Shown in pieces: positions 47,661 through 56,439 of a stretch of 64,000 nucleotides of DNA. The DNA is from Flavobacterium sp. Root186 (lineage in GTDB: Bacteria; Bacteroidota; Bacteroidia; Flavobacteriales; Flavobacteriaceae): the NCBI RefSeq assembly GCF_001428525.1, contig NZ_LMHW01000016.1, positions 248,001 to 312,000 on the forward strand. The letters are read 5' to 3'. A model generated the notes under the pieces. That model did no database searches. It was given only the letters and a program-made list of their open reading frames with translations, and had not been told where the DNA came from. The number at the start of each line of letters is the position of its first letter. The first letter of the stretch is position 1. Both the position numbers and the translations under genes were made by a program.

Positions 47661-49256
47661 TTACTGTTTCACAAATCTAAACATATAAACGTCGTTTTCG
47701 TTAATCGCAATTTCTCTATTAAATGTTCCTTTTGAATCGATTTTTATCTTTTCTCTTGAAAGCAGGCAATCGTTATTTTTTTCTTTGAGAAGTTTTACTT
47801 GTTCTTTACTCAATTGTTTTGGGCTTTTCATGGCCAGATAATCGGCATAAACATCATGTATTTTATAACCAACTTTGTAGATTTCTAAATTGTATTTTCC
47901 TTTTGCTAAATGGTCTAATTCAATTTTGACAATCCCTTTTTGTTTCGACGGCAGATCCTGAAGATAATAGGTTTGATTTAAAACTTTATCGCCCGGATGT
48001 GTATTGGTAAAATCCCAGAACAAAAGCTGTACATCGCCTTTTTCATTTTTACTTACCCATGAAGTTTTGTCTGTATTTTGAAGTTCTGTTTCTCCTAGTT
48101 TATTCATTAAATAATAAGAGAAATAGGCCGGTTTTTTAATTCCCTGCGTATTCAACAATCCGAAACCGCCATGAAAAGGTGTAAATCTTGGTCCGGCTTC
48201 TTCAAAAATATCGGTAAAAACCCAATATGACATGGAGTTTGCCGCATTGCCAACTTGTTTTATTTTTTGCAGAATATACGCTGCTGAATGATAACTGTCG
48301 TGAATTGGATCTGCCGGAGTATAAGATGTGCTCCATTCTGTATAATGCAATTCTAAATTTGGCTTTGCCGAAGCTGCAATTTGTTTTCTTGAATTTAAAA
48401 TATCGCCGCTTACGCTGAATTCATCCTGACTTAAAATAGTTCCCGAAGTTCCGAATTCATCCAGATAACCATGTTTTACACCATAAGTATGTGTTGAAAT
48501 AAAATCGATCGGAACATTATTTTTAGCACAAAAATCAATTGTTTCAGGAACCCAGCCTGCTCCTGCTGTTGCTGGTCCGCCGACTTTATATTCTTTGTTT
48601 ACACTTTTTACACCTCGTGCTGCATACTCATACAATTTGAAATAATCAGCCTGTGTTCCTGTCCAGAAACCCGGAGATAAATTGGGTTCATTCCAAACTT
48701 CAAAATACCAGGTCTTTACTTCTTCCGCACCATAACGTTCTGTAAAATGCTGGGTTAAATTTTGAATTAAATCTTCCCATTTTTTATAATCTTTTGGCGG
48801 TGTTACGTTTCCTTTCCACCAGAAAATGGTTTCTTTTCCGCTCGCTAAAGCCGCTGGCATAAAACCCAATTCTACAAAAGGTTTCATTTTTAAGCTCACA
48901 ATATAATCGAACAAAACATCGACATATTGATAATTGTATTCTGGATTTCCTTTTTCGTCTTCACGATAAACGGCCATGTCGTCTGTCAATAAACCGTGCA
49001 TTCGAATATATTTAAAATCACATTCTTTTTTAACCAATGCCAGTTGTTCCTGCCAGTCAGCACGCAAACCTTCATTTGCTCGTCCTGCTCCAATACATTC
49101 TTTAAACATAGTGTTTAGTTTTCCTGCCTCTTTGTTGTAGTCGACTTTTATGATTCTGGTTTCAGAACTGGTTTTTGCAGCATTTATTTCTTGCCCAAAC
49201 AATTCAACATTGATTAGTGATAGCAAAACAAATAGTATTGTTAAGTTTCCCTTCAT
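47661..49256 (-). CDS. GH39 family glycoside hydrolase (beta-xylosidase type)
   Basis: A 531-residue exported enzyme. The GH39 acid/base is Glu190 in F-E-V-W-N-E-P-N-L and the nucleophile is Glu307 in L-H-Y-T-E-W-S-T, each in its typical context. A C-terminal beta-sandwich follows (about 400-531). GH39 includes beta-xylosidases and iduronidases; W-Y-F-E-V-W-N-E-P in a plant-glycan locus points to beta-xylosidase. In a xyloglucan setting it could remove beta-linked xylose found in some side chains. It is 5 bases from the GH3 gene upstream. Confidence 0.9.
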   Translation of the reverse strand: MKGNLTILFVLLSLINVELFGQEINAAKTSSETRIIKVDYNKEAGKLNTMFKECIGAGRANEGLRADWQEQLALVKKECDFKYIRMHGLLTDDMAVYREDEKGNPEYNYQYVDVLFDYIVSLKMKPFVELGFMPAALASGKETIFWWKGNVTPPKDYKKWEDLIQNLTQHFTERYGAEEVKTWYFEVWNEPNLSPGFWTGTQADYFKLYEYAARGVKSVNKEYKVGGPATAGAGWVPETIDFCAKNNVPIDFISTHTYGVKHGYLDEFGTSGTILSQDEFSVSGDILNSRKQIAASAKPNLELHYTEWSTSYTPADPIHDSYHSAAYILQKIKQVGNAANSMSYWVFTDIFEEAGPRFTPFHGGFGLLNTQGIKKPAYFSYYLMNKLGETELQNTDKTSWVSKNEKGDVQLLFWDFTNTHPGDKVLNQTYYLQDLPSKQKGIVKIELDHLAKGKYNLEIYKVGYKIHDVYADYLAMKSPKQLSKEQVKLLKEKNNDCLLSREKIKIDSKGTFNREIAINENDVYMFRFVKQ

Positions 49257-49261
49257 TGTAA

Positions 49262-51418
49262 TTATTTTACTGTTATCTTTTTATTTAAAAGAATATTATC
49301 AGATGCACTTCCTATTTGAATTTCTAAACTATTATTTTCTAGTTCAAATTGCTGCTTTGCTGTGTTCCAATATTCTATATCTTTAGCTTTCAAAGTCAAA
49401 GAAACATTTTTAGTTTCTCCGGCTTTAAAACAAACTCTCTGAAATGCTTTCAGTTCTTTTTCAGGACGTTCTACCTTCGACTGCAATTGTTTTACATACA
49501 ATTGAATTACCTCATCGCCGTCTTTCGTTCCGGTATTAGTAACTGAAACTGTAATTTTTAGTTCTCCATTTTTCCCAATGGTTTCTGAATTACTTTCAAT
49601 TGAATTGTATTTAAAAGTCGTATAACTTAACCCGTAACCAAAAGCATATAATGGTTTTTCTTTGAAATACATATAAGTTCTTCCATTTCGGATATTATAA
49701 TCTAATAATTCAGGTAAATCAGAAATGTCTTTTACCCAAGTTTGAGTCAAACGACCTGCAGGATTATAGTCTCCAAATAAAACATCAGCCAAAGCTGTTC
49801 CCGTTTCCTGACTATTTTGTGCCATGTGAACTATTGCCGGCACGTGTTCTTGTGTCCAATTTATAGCGTATGGAAAACTGCTGATTAAAGCAACAACAGT
49901 TTTAGGATTAGCCTGATACACTACTTTTATCAAATCTTCCTGCTCTAAAGTCAGCGATTGGCGATCGACAGATTCTTTACCTTCGCTTGGAACGGGACAA
50001 TTTGCCCAGCCCGCGTTACAAACCGGATGATTCCCGACAATTACAATTACAGCATCTGCTTTTTTGGCAATTGCAGCCGCGTTACCATCAATGTTATTTT
50101 TGGCATAAAGAATTTCAACATTGCTTCCTAACTTATTTTTAATTCCCTGTAAAGGTGTAATAGTGTAAGGAGGTGTTCCACTGTACCAATCCAAAAGCAC
50201 TTCATCGGCACGAGGTCCGATTACAGCAATTGTTTTTACTTTTTCTTTTTGTAAAGGCAGTAAACCAATATTATTTTTCAGCAGCACAATAGATTTTTGA
50301 GTTGCTTCTAAAGCTATTTTTTTATGCGCATCTGTTTTCCAAGGATCGATGGTGTCTTTTTCTATTCCGATTTTTGCATATGGATTTTCATCTGAAACAT
50401 CCAGCATTCCCAATTGAATCATGACTCTATAGTTGCCACGAATAACAATGTCGATGTCTTTTTCTTTTAAATATCCATGCGAAAGCGCTCCATAAACCGC
50501 TTCTGTATATTCATCCAAAAACTGATTAATTCCTGCTTTGATAGCTGCTGCGGCTCCAAGGTATTTGTCAGCATAATATTTATGATCTGAAAGCAGCAGT
50601 TTAAATGCGCCGCCATCAGTACAAATAATTCCGTTTTGTCCCCATTCTTTTTGAGTAATATTTTTCAGCATCGGATGAACCATTGCGGGAATTCCGTTTA
50701 CTTTATTATAAGCTGCCATATAAGCACGGGAACCGCCTTCAACAACTCCCATTTGAAAGGGCAAAGCATAATATTCGCGCCAAAGTCTTTCGTCAAAATC
50801 AGACGAAGTGTATGTTCTGCCATCTTCATTGCTATTAGCTAGAAAGTGTTTCATTAACGAAGCCGTCTGCCAATATTTTGGATTATTTCCCTGCAGTCCT
50901 TTTACAAAAGCAACCGTCATCGTTCCGTTAAAAAAAGCATCTTCTCCATAACTTTCTTCAGTACGACCCCAACGCGGGTCTCTCGCTATATCTGCATTTG
51001 GAGCACGAACGACCAATCCACCGCGGTGGTATTTTTGAAAAGCATATCGCGTTTCGTAACCTTCAACATTTGCCACTTTCTGAAGCAAATCAACATCCCA
51101 CGTTTCTCCCAAACCATAAGCCTGAGGAAAAGTTGTAGTTGTTACGGGTTGTTTATTTTTTCCTCCCCATTCTCCAGGTCCTCCCAAAGCCAAACCGTGC
51201 AATCCTTCTACATGACCCGTACCTATAACACCTAATCTTTTAATTGATGGATTAGTACTTAAGGCCTGTACTTTTTCATCAAGTGTCATCAGAGACAATA
51301 AATTATCAATACGCTTTTCGGTATCTAATTTAGAATCCTGAAAGGGATATTGCTTTTGCTGTGACAACACCAAATTAATAAACAAAAGAAAAATGATATG
51401 CAGAATGAGGTTTTTCAT
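49262..51418 (-). CDS. GH3 beta-glycosidase, second copy (beta-xylosidase/glucosidase type)
   Basis: A 718-residue exported GH3 enzyme with an ordinary signal peptide (cut near V-L-S-Q). The nucleophile is Asp268 in I-I-C-T-D-G-G-A; other marks are E-G-L-H-G-L-A near 75, F-P-Q-A-Y-G-L-G, N-A-D-I-A-R-D-P-R-W-G-R and a C-terminal fibronectin III-like domain. The pattern C-T-D-G-G-A is closer to beta-xylosidase-type GH3 proteins than to the other GH3 in this locus, so the two probably cleave different bonds. GH39 follows after 5 bases. Confidence 0.92.
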   Translation of the reverse strand: MKNLILHIIFLLFINLVLSQQKQYPFQDSKLDTEKRIDNLLSLMTLDEKVQALSTNPSIKRLGVIGTGHVEGLHGLALGGPGEWGGKNKQPVTTTTFPQAYGLGETWDVDLLQKVANVEGYETRYAFQKYHRGGLVVRAPNADIARDPRWGRTEESYGEDAFFNGTMTVAFVKGLQGNNPKYWQTASLMKHFLANSNEDGRTYTSSDFDERLWREYYALPFQMGVVEGGSRAYMAAYNKVNGIPAMVHPMLKNITQKEWGQNGIICTDGGAFKLLLSDHKYYADKYLGAAAAIKAGINQFLDEYTEAVYGALSHGYLKEKDIDIVIRGNYRVMIQLGMLDVSDENPYAKIGIEKDTIDPWKTDAHKKIALEATQKSIVLLKNNIGLLPLQKEKVKTIAVIGPRADEVLLDWYSGTPPYTITPLQGIKNKLGSNVEILYAKNNIDGNAAAIAKKADAVIVIVGNHPVCNAGWANCPVPSEGKESVDRQSLTLEQEDLIKVVYQANPKTVVALISSFPYAINWTQEHVPAIVHMAQNSQETGTALADVLFGDYNPAGRLTQTWVKDISDLPELLDYNIRNGRTYMYFKEKPLYAFGYGLSYTTFKYNSIESNSETIGKNGELKITVSVTNTGTKDGDEVIQLYVKQLQSKVERPEKELKAFQRVCFKAGETKNVSLTLKAKDIEYWNTAKQQFELENNSLEIQIGSASDNILLNKKITVK

Positions 51419-51449
51419 TTAAAAGAATTGTGGTTTGGTCTGTCTACAT

Positions 51450-53456
51450 TTATAATTTTTTAAATCTTATCGCCGTTCCGCCAGCTCCGCCTAAATGTAA
51501 TTTTAGTAAATCTGAAGCCTTTACTGTTTTCTTTGAAATCGCTACTGCTTCCGGATTGTGTTTTTGGTCTGTTCCTTCGGCGTCAGCATAAATCTGAGCT
51601 TCGTAAGTAGCAGTGGCATCTAAGAATGAAAGTGAAATTTCAAGATCTCTTGGGTTTTCATTTGTGATACTTCCTAAAAACCAATCGGCACTGTTTCTGT
51701 CTTTACGGGCTGTTGTAATGTATTGACCAATTTCTCCATTCAACACTTTTGTATCTTCCCAATCTGTCGGAACGTCTTTCAAAAATTGTAATGCTGGTTT
51801 TCCTTCATAATTTTCAGGAAGATCGGCAAGCATTTGAATTGGAGAATATGTTGTTACATAAATCGCCAATTGCTGCCCCACTGTTCCCTGAATTCTTTTT
51901 CCCGGATAACCTTGTTTTACCTCAACATCAAAAATTCCCGGTGTAAAATCCATCGGTCCGGAAAGTAATCTTGTAAATGGAATGATGCTTAAATGATTTG
52001 GCGGATTTCCTTCACTCCATGCGTTATATTCTTGTCCGCGTGCCGCTTCTCTTGAAACCATATTTGGATAAGTTCTGCGTTCTCCGGTATCTTTTATTGA
52101 TTCGTGATACAAAACGGCTAAATCGTATTGTGCTGCTTTTTCTAAAATATATCTGAAATAATTTACTCCAAACTGTCCAAAGTGCATTTCTTTCATGTTT
52201 AATTTAGAACCTACATGGCCAATCTTTACGGTATGAATTCCGAGTTTTTTGTATAATGCAAAACCTTCATCAACTTGTTTTAAATAGTTAATAAGATTTG
52301 AACCTGTTTCATGATAACCAATTAATTCAATATTCTTTTTCTTTCCGTATTCGACTACTTTTTCTAAATCAAAATTGTCTGCATTTTTCGTAAAACTGAA
52401 CATGTGCATTCGGTTTTCATACCAGCCCGGAGTCCAGCCTTTGTTCCAGCCTTCTATCAATAAATGATGGAAACCTTCTTTTGCAGTAAAATCCATATAT
52501 TCTTCGGCGTGTTTTGTGGTTGCGCCTTGTTTGTCACTTTCCCAGAAAGTATATTTCCCGATGTGCATTCCCCACCAAATTCCTAAATATTTATAGGGTT
52601 TAAAATAGCTGTTTGTATTTTTTAATTTGTTTGGCTCGTTTAGATTTAAAATCAAATAAGACGTAATTAAATCGGTTGGTTTTTCACCAATCTGAATGGT
52701 TCTCCAAGATGAAGTAAAAGTGTCTTTTACACGAACTTTTACACCATCTGACCAAGGCACAAGATCTGTTTTTAATTGTGTTCCAACATTGTTTACCAAA
52801 GTTGTACTCGCATAATCAATCAAATTGGCTTCGTGAAAACTCAATGCTAATCCGCTTTTGCTTTCGATTGTCAGTGGCGTTAAAACCGTGTCCAGCTTAC
52901 TAACCGGCGCAGCTTCAAATAAATATTCGTCGCGGTTTTCTCTGTTTGCCGGAATCCACCATGCTTTTCCGTCTTCTTTTAAGTTAAAAGTTGTTTTTTC
53001 ATCCATAATGAAAATACTGTCTTTTACATTTTGTTTTGGATACACATATCGAAAAGCTACTCCGTCATCGAAAGCACGAAATTGGATTTCTAGTTTACGT
53101 TTGTTTCCTGTTTTTTGCTGTAATTGAACAGAAAGCTGATTGTAATGATTTCTGATGTTTTTCTTTTCTCCCCAAACTTGTTCCCATGTTTCATCAAAAG
53201 TGGAATTTTTTACATTTTTGATTTCGAAATTAGAGCTGAAATCTTCATTTCCTTTCAATAAAAAACCTAAATCCGATGGTGTAATAACTTCCGTTTTTCC
53301 GTGCGAAACGGCATATTTTGGAGCATTTTTTACGAGCTCAAATTTTATTTTATTTTGTCCGTTTGGCGACGCTAGTTCGTAAGCATTTTTATTTTTCTGA
53401 CTGTATCCAATCGAAACGGAAAGGATTAAAGCGGGAAGAATGAGGTAATTTTTCAT
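51450..53456 (-). CDS. GH97 alpha-glycosidase
   Basis: A 668-residue exported GH97 enzyme (signal peptide cut near I-G-Y-S-Q). The N-terminal beta-sandwich is followed by a (beta/alpha)8 barrel with G-I-W-W-G-M-H, L-I-E-G-W-N-K-G-W and L-Y-H-E-S-I-K-D-T-G-E-R-R-T-Y-P-N. In retaining GH97 enzymes a catalytic Asp follows V-K-V; here the segment reads T-V-K-I-G-H-V-G, as in inverting SusB-like members, so an alpha-glucosidase or alpha-galactosidase of inverting type is likely. Its place in a xyloglucan-type locus is not obvious. The gene is preceded by a 442-base repeat-filled gap. Confidence 0.9.
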   Translation of the reverse strand: MKNYLILPALILSVSIGYSQKNKNAYELASPNGQNKIKFELVKNAPKYAVSHGKTEVITPSDLGFLLKGNEDFSSNFEIKNVKNSTFDETWEQVWGEKKNIRNHYNQLSVQLQQKTGNKRKLEIQFRAFDDGVAFRYVYPKQNVKDSIFIMDEKTTFNLKEDGKAWWIPANRENRDEYLFEAAPVSKLDTVLTPLTIESKSGLALSFHEANLIDYASTTLVNNVGTQLKTDLVPWSDGVKVRVKDTFTSSWRTIQIGEKPTDLITSYLILNLNEPNKLKNTNSYFKPYKYLGIWWGMHIGKYTFWESDKQGATTKHAEEYMDFTAKEGFHHLLIEGWNKGWTPGWYENRMHMFSFTKNADNFDLEKVVEYGKKKNIELIGYHETGSNLINYLKQVDEGFALYKKLGIHTVKIGHVGSKLNMKEMHFGQFGVNYFRYILEKAAQYDLAVLYHESIKDTGERRTYPNMVSREAARGQEYNAWSEGNPPNHLSIIPFTRLLSGPMDFTPGIFDVEVKQGYPGKRIQGTVGQQLAIYVTTYSPIQMLADLPENYEGKPALQFLKDVPTDWEDTKVLNGEIGQYITTARKDRNSADWFLGSITNENPRDLEISLSFLDATATYEAQIYADAEGTDQKHNPEAVAISKKTVKASDLLKLHLGGAGGTAIRFKKL

Positions 53457-53898
53457 GATATTTTTTCTTAATTCATTTTTAATAAATCGGGTGTTGCTTG
53501 TGCTTTCACCCGATTTAGAAACTCAACAAAAACTTATTTTTATCCTGTTTGGATTATTTTTTTGCCACGAATTCCACGAATTATCGCGAATTTAATTGTG
53601 ACTGTTTTTTGCCACAGATTAAAAGATTCTAAATGATTTCTTTATTTTCTGTGGGTTTATTTTTTCTCGCAGATTTAGCAGATCATGCAGATTTTTAATT
53701 TTTAATTCTTTATCCCGTAGGGATTTCATGTCGGTAGAAAAACAGAAAACCGGTTTTAATGTCCCGTCAGGGACTACATGTTCTTCTTTTGTGTATTCCC
53801 TAACGGGAAAAATGACTACATTGGTAGATATTGCTACCGACATGAAATCCCTACGGGATAAAAATCACTCAATTTAATTCTTTTAATTAGCAACTTTT
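53457..53898. repeat. REP cluster between GH97 and GH31 genes
   Basis: The gap has no real gene; a short open frame inside it runs through repeats. It holds a 29-bp perfect inverted repeat (53709-53737 with 53834-53862, core ATCCCGTAGGGATTTCATG) enclosing GTCCCGTCAGGGAC (53761-53774) and a TTCCCTAACGGGAA palindrome near 53796-53809. Next to it is a one-armed word run TTGCCACGAATTCCACGAATT near 53570. Confidence 0.88.
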
Positions 53899-56298
53899 TT
53901 ATTTCACCCACTCTGTTTTTAGAGTCGTTTTTCCTTTTAATGGGTTTGATGTTACGTCAAAATTGTTTCCGCTTTTGGTCACTTTTATTTCTTGTACTGC
54001 ATCGCCGTCCGGTAAAAATATTTTGGCTGTAGCCGAAGTAGTTTTATCGCTTGCATATACTTTTAGTGTTAATTTGCTCCAATCCATGTCTTTTGTAGAT
54101 TGTGCTAAACCAATGTGAGGAATTGCAGTTCCATCTTTTACCAAAACTACGATTGGCACTTCTCCGGCTTTAATTTTATGCCAGCCAGACTGGTACACTT
54201 TTTTAGTTTGGTAATCAATCCATGTTCCTTCCGGAAGATAAACGTCTCTTTCTGTTACTTCTTCAAAAAGTGGTGCTACCAAAATACTTGATCCAAATAA
54301 ATATTCATTATCGACTAACCAGGCTCCCGGATCATTTGGATATTCTACAAATAAAGCACGCATCATTGGTAATCCTTTTTGAGAACTTTCTTTCGCCTGA
54401 GCGTAGATATACGGCATTAATTCGTAACGCATATTATCTGCTTTTCTAAATCCTTCCAGAAAATCTTTGCTGTATAACCAAGGTTCGCGCGGAGGCTCTC
54501 CGTGGCTTCTTACGTGTGATGTAAACATCCCGAATGGTGCCCATCTTCTGTATAAATTCTCTGGTGATTTTGTTGCAAATCCCCCAACATCATGACTCCA
54601 GAAACTGAATCCGCTTAGGCCTAATGAAAGTCCGCCACGTAATTCTGCCGACATTGCTCCGTTTGAAGTTTCGGCATCTCCTCCCCAATGTAAAGGGTAA
54701 CGCTGAGATCCTGCCCAAGTACTTCTCGCCCAGATTAAAGTATAGCCTTTTTCTTTCTGCGTAATTTCGGCAACGGCTTTATTATATCGTAACGGATATA
54801 AATTGTGTTCGTAAAATCCTGTTCTTCCAGAATGGTAAATGCCGTCCGGCGGAGCAGCTTCTCCAAAATCAACTTTGAAAACCGAAACACCTTCGTCAAA
54901 TAATTTCTTCAATTTTGCCTGATACCAGGTTACTGTTTCAGGATTTGAGAAATCTAAAACAGCATCTTCATACGGTAGATTTCCTTTTCTGTCTCTTACT
55001 GCAAGGTTTTTATCCATGATTTCAGGGAACAAAGTATTCTTTGGTGTAAAATAAGGTAACTGCCATAAACACACATGAAAACCATCTTCTTTTAAATCAG
55101 ACATCATTTTTGTGGCATCCGGAAAACGTGCTTTTGCAAACTCGTAATTGTTTCTCCAGTCTACATCAAACCAGCCTGTGTCAAAATGAATCACATCTGT
55201 TGGGATTTTGTATTTGCGTAAATCTTTTGCTACTTCTCTTCCTTCTTTTTCAGAGAAATAAGTAATTCGGCTCATCCAAAAACCGAATGACCAAAGCGGC
55301 GGCATAGCCGCTTTTCCGGTTAAATTGGTATATTGATCTAAAACGTCTTTTGGTTCTCCAATGAAGAAAAACAAATCGGCTTCGTCATCGCCAATGTACA
55401 TTTCGTTGGCACTTCCAAAGTATTTTCCAAAGTCAACTGTAATTGGTGTTGAATGATGCATGAAAACTCCGTAACCGCGGCTGCTCATGTAAAACGGAAT
55501 TGGTTTGTACATCGTTTCATTTTGGATTCCGTTGGCGTCATCCGTCCATAAAACTACTTTTTGACCACGTTTGTTGAATTGTGTGAATGATTCTCCACAG
55601 CCAAATATTTTTTCGTCTGGTTCTAAGCTGAAAGCTGCGCCCATACTTCTGGAATAATCGCTGTTTCTGCGAACGTACGAAAACGGAAGTGTTGGTGTAT
55701 AAGTGTTTTTAAAATCGGTATCATGAAGTGTACTGGTCAGCAATTTTCCGTTTTCATCGTAAATTTTTACGTGCCAAGGTTTTGTCAAAATTTCAACAAC
55801 GCCATGTTTGCTGGTGTATTTGTGACCGCCTTCTATTTTAGAATATTTCCATAATTCCGGGTGATTTGGCGCAACGCCGTCCACTAACATTAAAGATTCT
55901 TTTTGTGGATGAAACTGCGGTCCCGAAGTAGTTTTTATTCTGATCGTTCTATCGGAAACAAACTGAATTTCGAATGGCAATTCTGGCGAAACTTCGTATT
56001 CTGTTGTTGGAAATTCGTTTGCTTTTTCTACATCAGGTTTCATCATCATATTGTTGAAAGCCTGACGTGTTTTGTAATTGTATCGCAAATATTTTATAGT
56101 TCCTTTTCCTGTTGCGGGATCAAAAGAAGCTAGTTCATCGGCAAAATAAAAGGTGTTCAGGTAATTCTGAAAATCTTTGCTGATGTCTATTGGAGCGTTT
56201 AACACATCTGCATTTTGGATTTGTGCCGATGCTTTTGGCGTAAGCAGAAATCCAAACATACAGATTGAAAACAAAGTGGTTAGTTGTGCGTTTTTCAT
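53899..56298 (-). CDS. GH31 family alpha-xylosidase
   Basis: A 799-residue exported GH31 enzyme (signal peptide cut near A-S-A-Q). The nucleophile is Asp477 in F-K-V-D-F-G-E and the acid/base Asp541 in W-G-G-D-A-E-T-S. K-V-D-F-G-E matches alpha-xylosidases of the YicI and xyloglucan types more than alpha-glucosidases, which usually show W-x-D-M-N-E. It would release the alpha-1,6 xylose from the non-reducing end of xyloglucan oligosaccharides in the periplasm. REP-like palindromes flank it on both sides. Confidence 0.93.
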   Translation of the reverse strand: MKNAQLTTLFSICMFGFLLTPKASAQIQNADVLNAPIDISKDFQNYLNTFYFADELASFDPATGKGTIKYLRYNYKTRQAFNNMMMKPDVEKANEFPTTEYEVSPELPFEIQFVSDRTIRIKTTSGPQFHPQKESLMLVDGVAPNHPELWKYSKIEGGHKYTSKHGVVEILTKPWHVKIYDENGKLLTSTLHDTDFKNTYTPTLPFSYVRRNSDYSRSMGAAFSLEPDEKIFGCGESFTQFNKRGQKVVLWTDDANGIQNETMYKPIPFYMSSRGYGVFMHHSTPITVDFGKYFGSANEMYIGDDEADLFFFIGEPKDVLDQYTNLTGKAAMPPLWSFGFWMSRITYFSEKEGREVAKDLRKYKIPTDVIHFDTGWFDVDWRNNYEFAKARFPDATKMMSDLKEDGFHVCLWQLPYFTPKNTLFPEIMDKNLAVRDRKGNLPYEDAVLDFSNPETVTWYQAKLKKLFDEGVSVFKVDFGEAAPPDGIYHSGRTGFYEHNLYPLRYNKAVAEITQKEKGYTLIWARSTWAGSQRYPLHWGGDAETSNGAMSAELRGGLSLGLSGFSFWSHDVGGFATKSPENLYRRWAPFGMFTSHVRSHGEPPREPWLYSKDFLEGFRKADNMRYELMPYIYAQAKESSQKGLPMMRALFVEYPNDPGAWLVDNEYLFGSSILVAPLFEEVTERDVYLPEGTWIDYQTKKVYQSGWHKIKAGEVPIVVLVKDGTAIPHIGLAQSTKDMDWSKLTLKVYASDKTTSATAKIFLPDGDAVQEIKVTKSGNNFDVTSNPLKGKTTLKTEWVK

Positions 56299-56319
56299 TG
56301 GTTGATAATTCTAGATGTT

Positions 56320-56430
56320 AGTTCTCCTGCAAGGTTCCAAAACCTTATAGGTTTATATTTTTTCTTCTATTTAAAATCTAATTATACATTTCATCCTGCA
56401 AGGTTTTTCAAACCTTGCAGGAACATTGAC
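56320..56430. repeat. REP pair (CCTGCAAGGTTT)
   Basis: CCTGCAAGGTTCCAAAACCTTATAGG near 56323 and a perfect hairpin CCTGCAAGGTTTTTCAAACCTTGCAGG near 56395 lie between the GH2 and GH31 genes, about 70 bases apart. Together they act as two hairpins of one family. Confidence 0.8.
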
Positions 56431-56439
56431 GTTGTATTA

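Noticed and set aside
53619..53843. A 74-codon minus-strand frame between the GH97 and GH31 genes
   Set aside because: It passes through REP palindromes and the 29-bp inverted repeat and has no recognisable domain.
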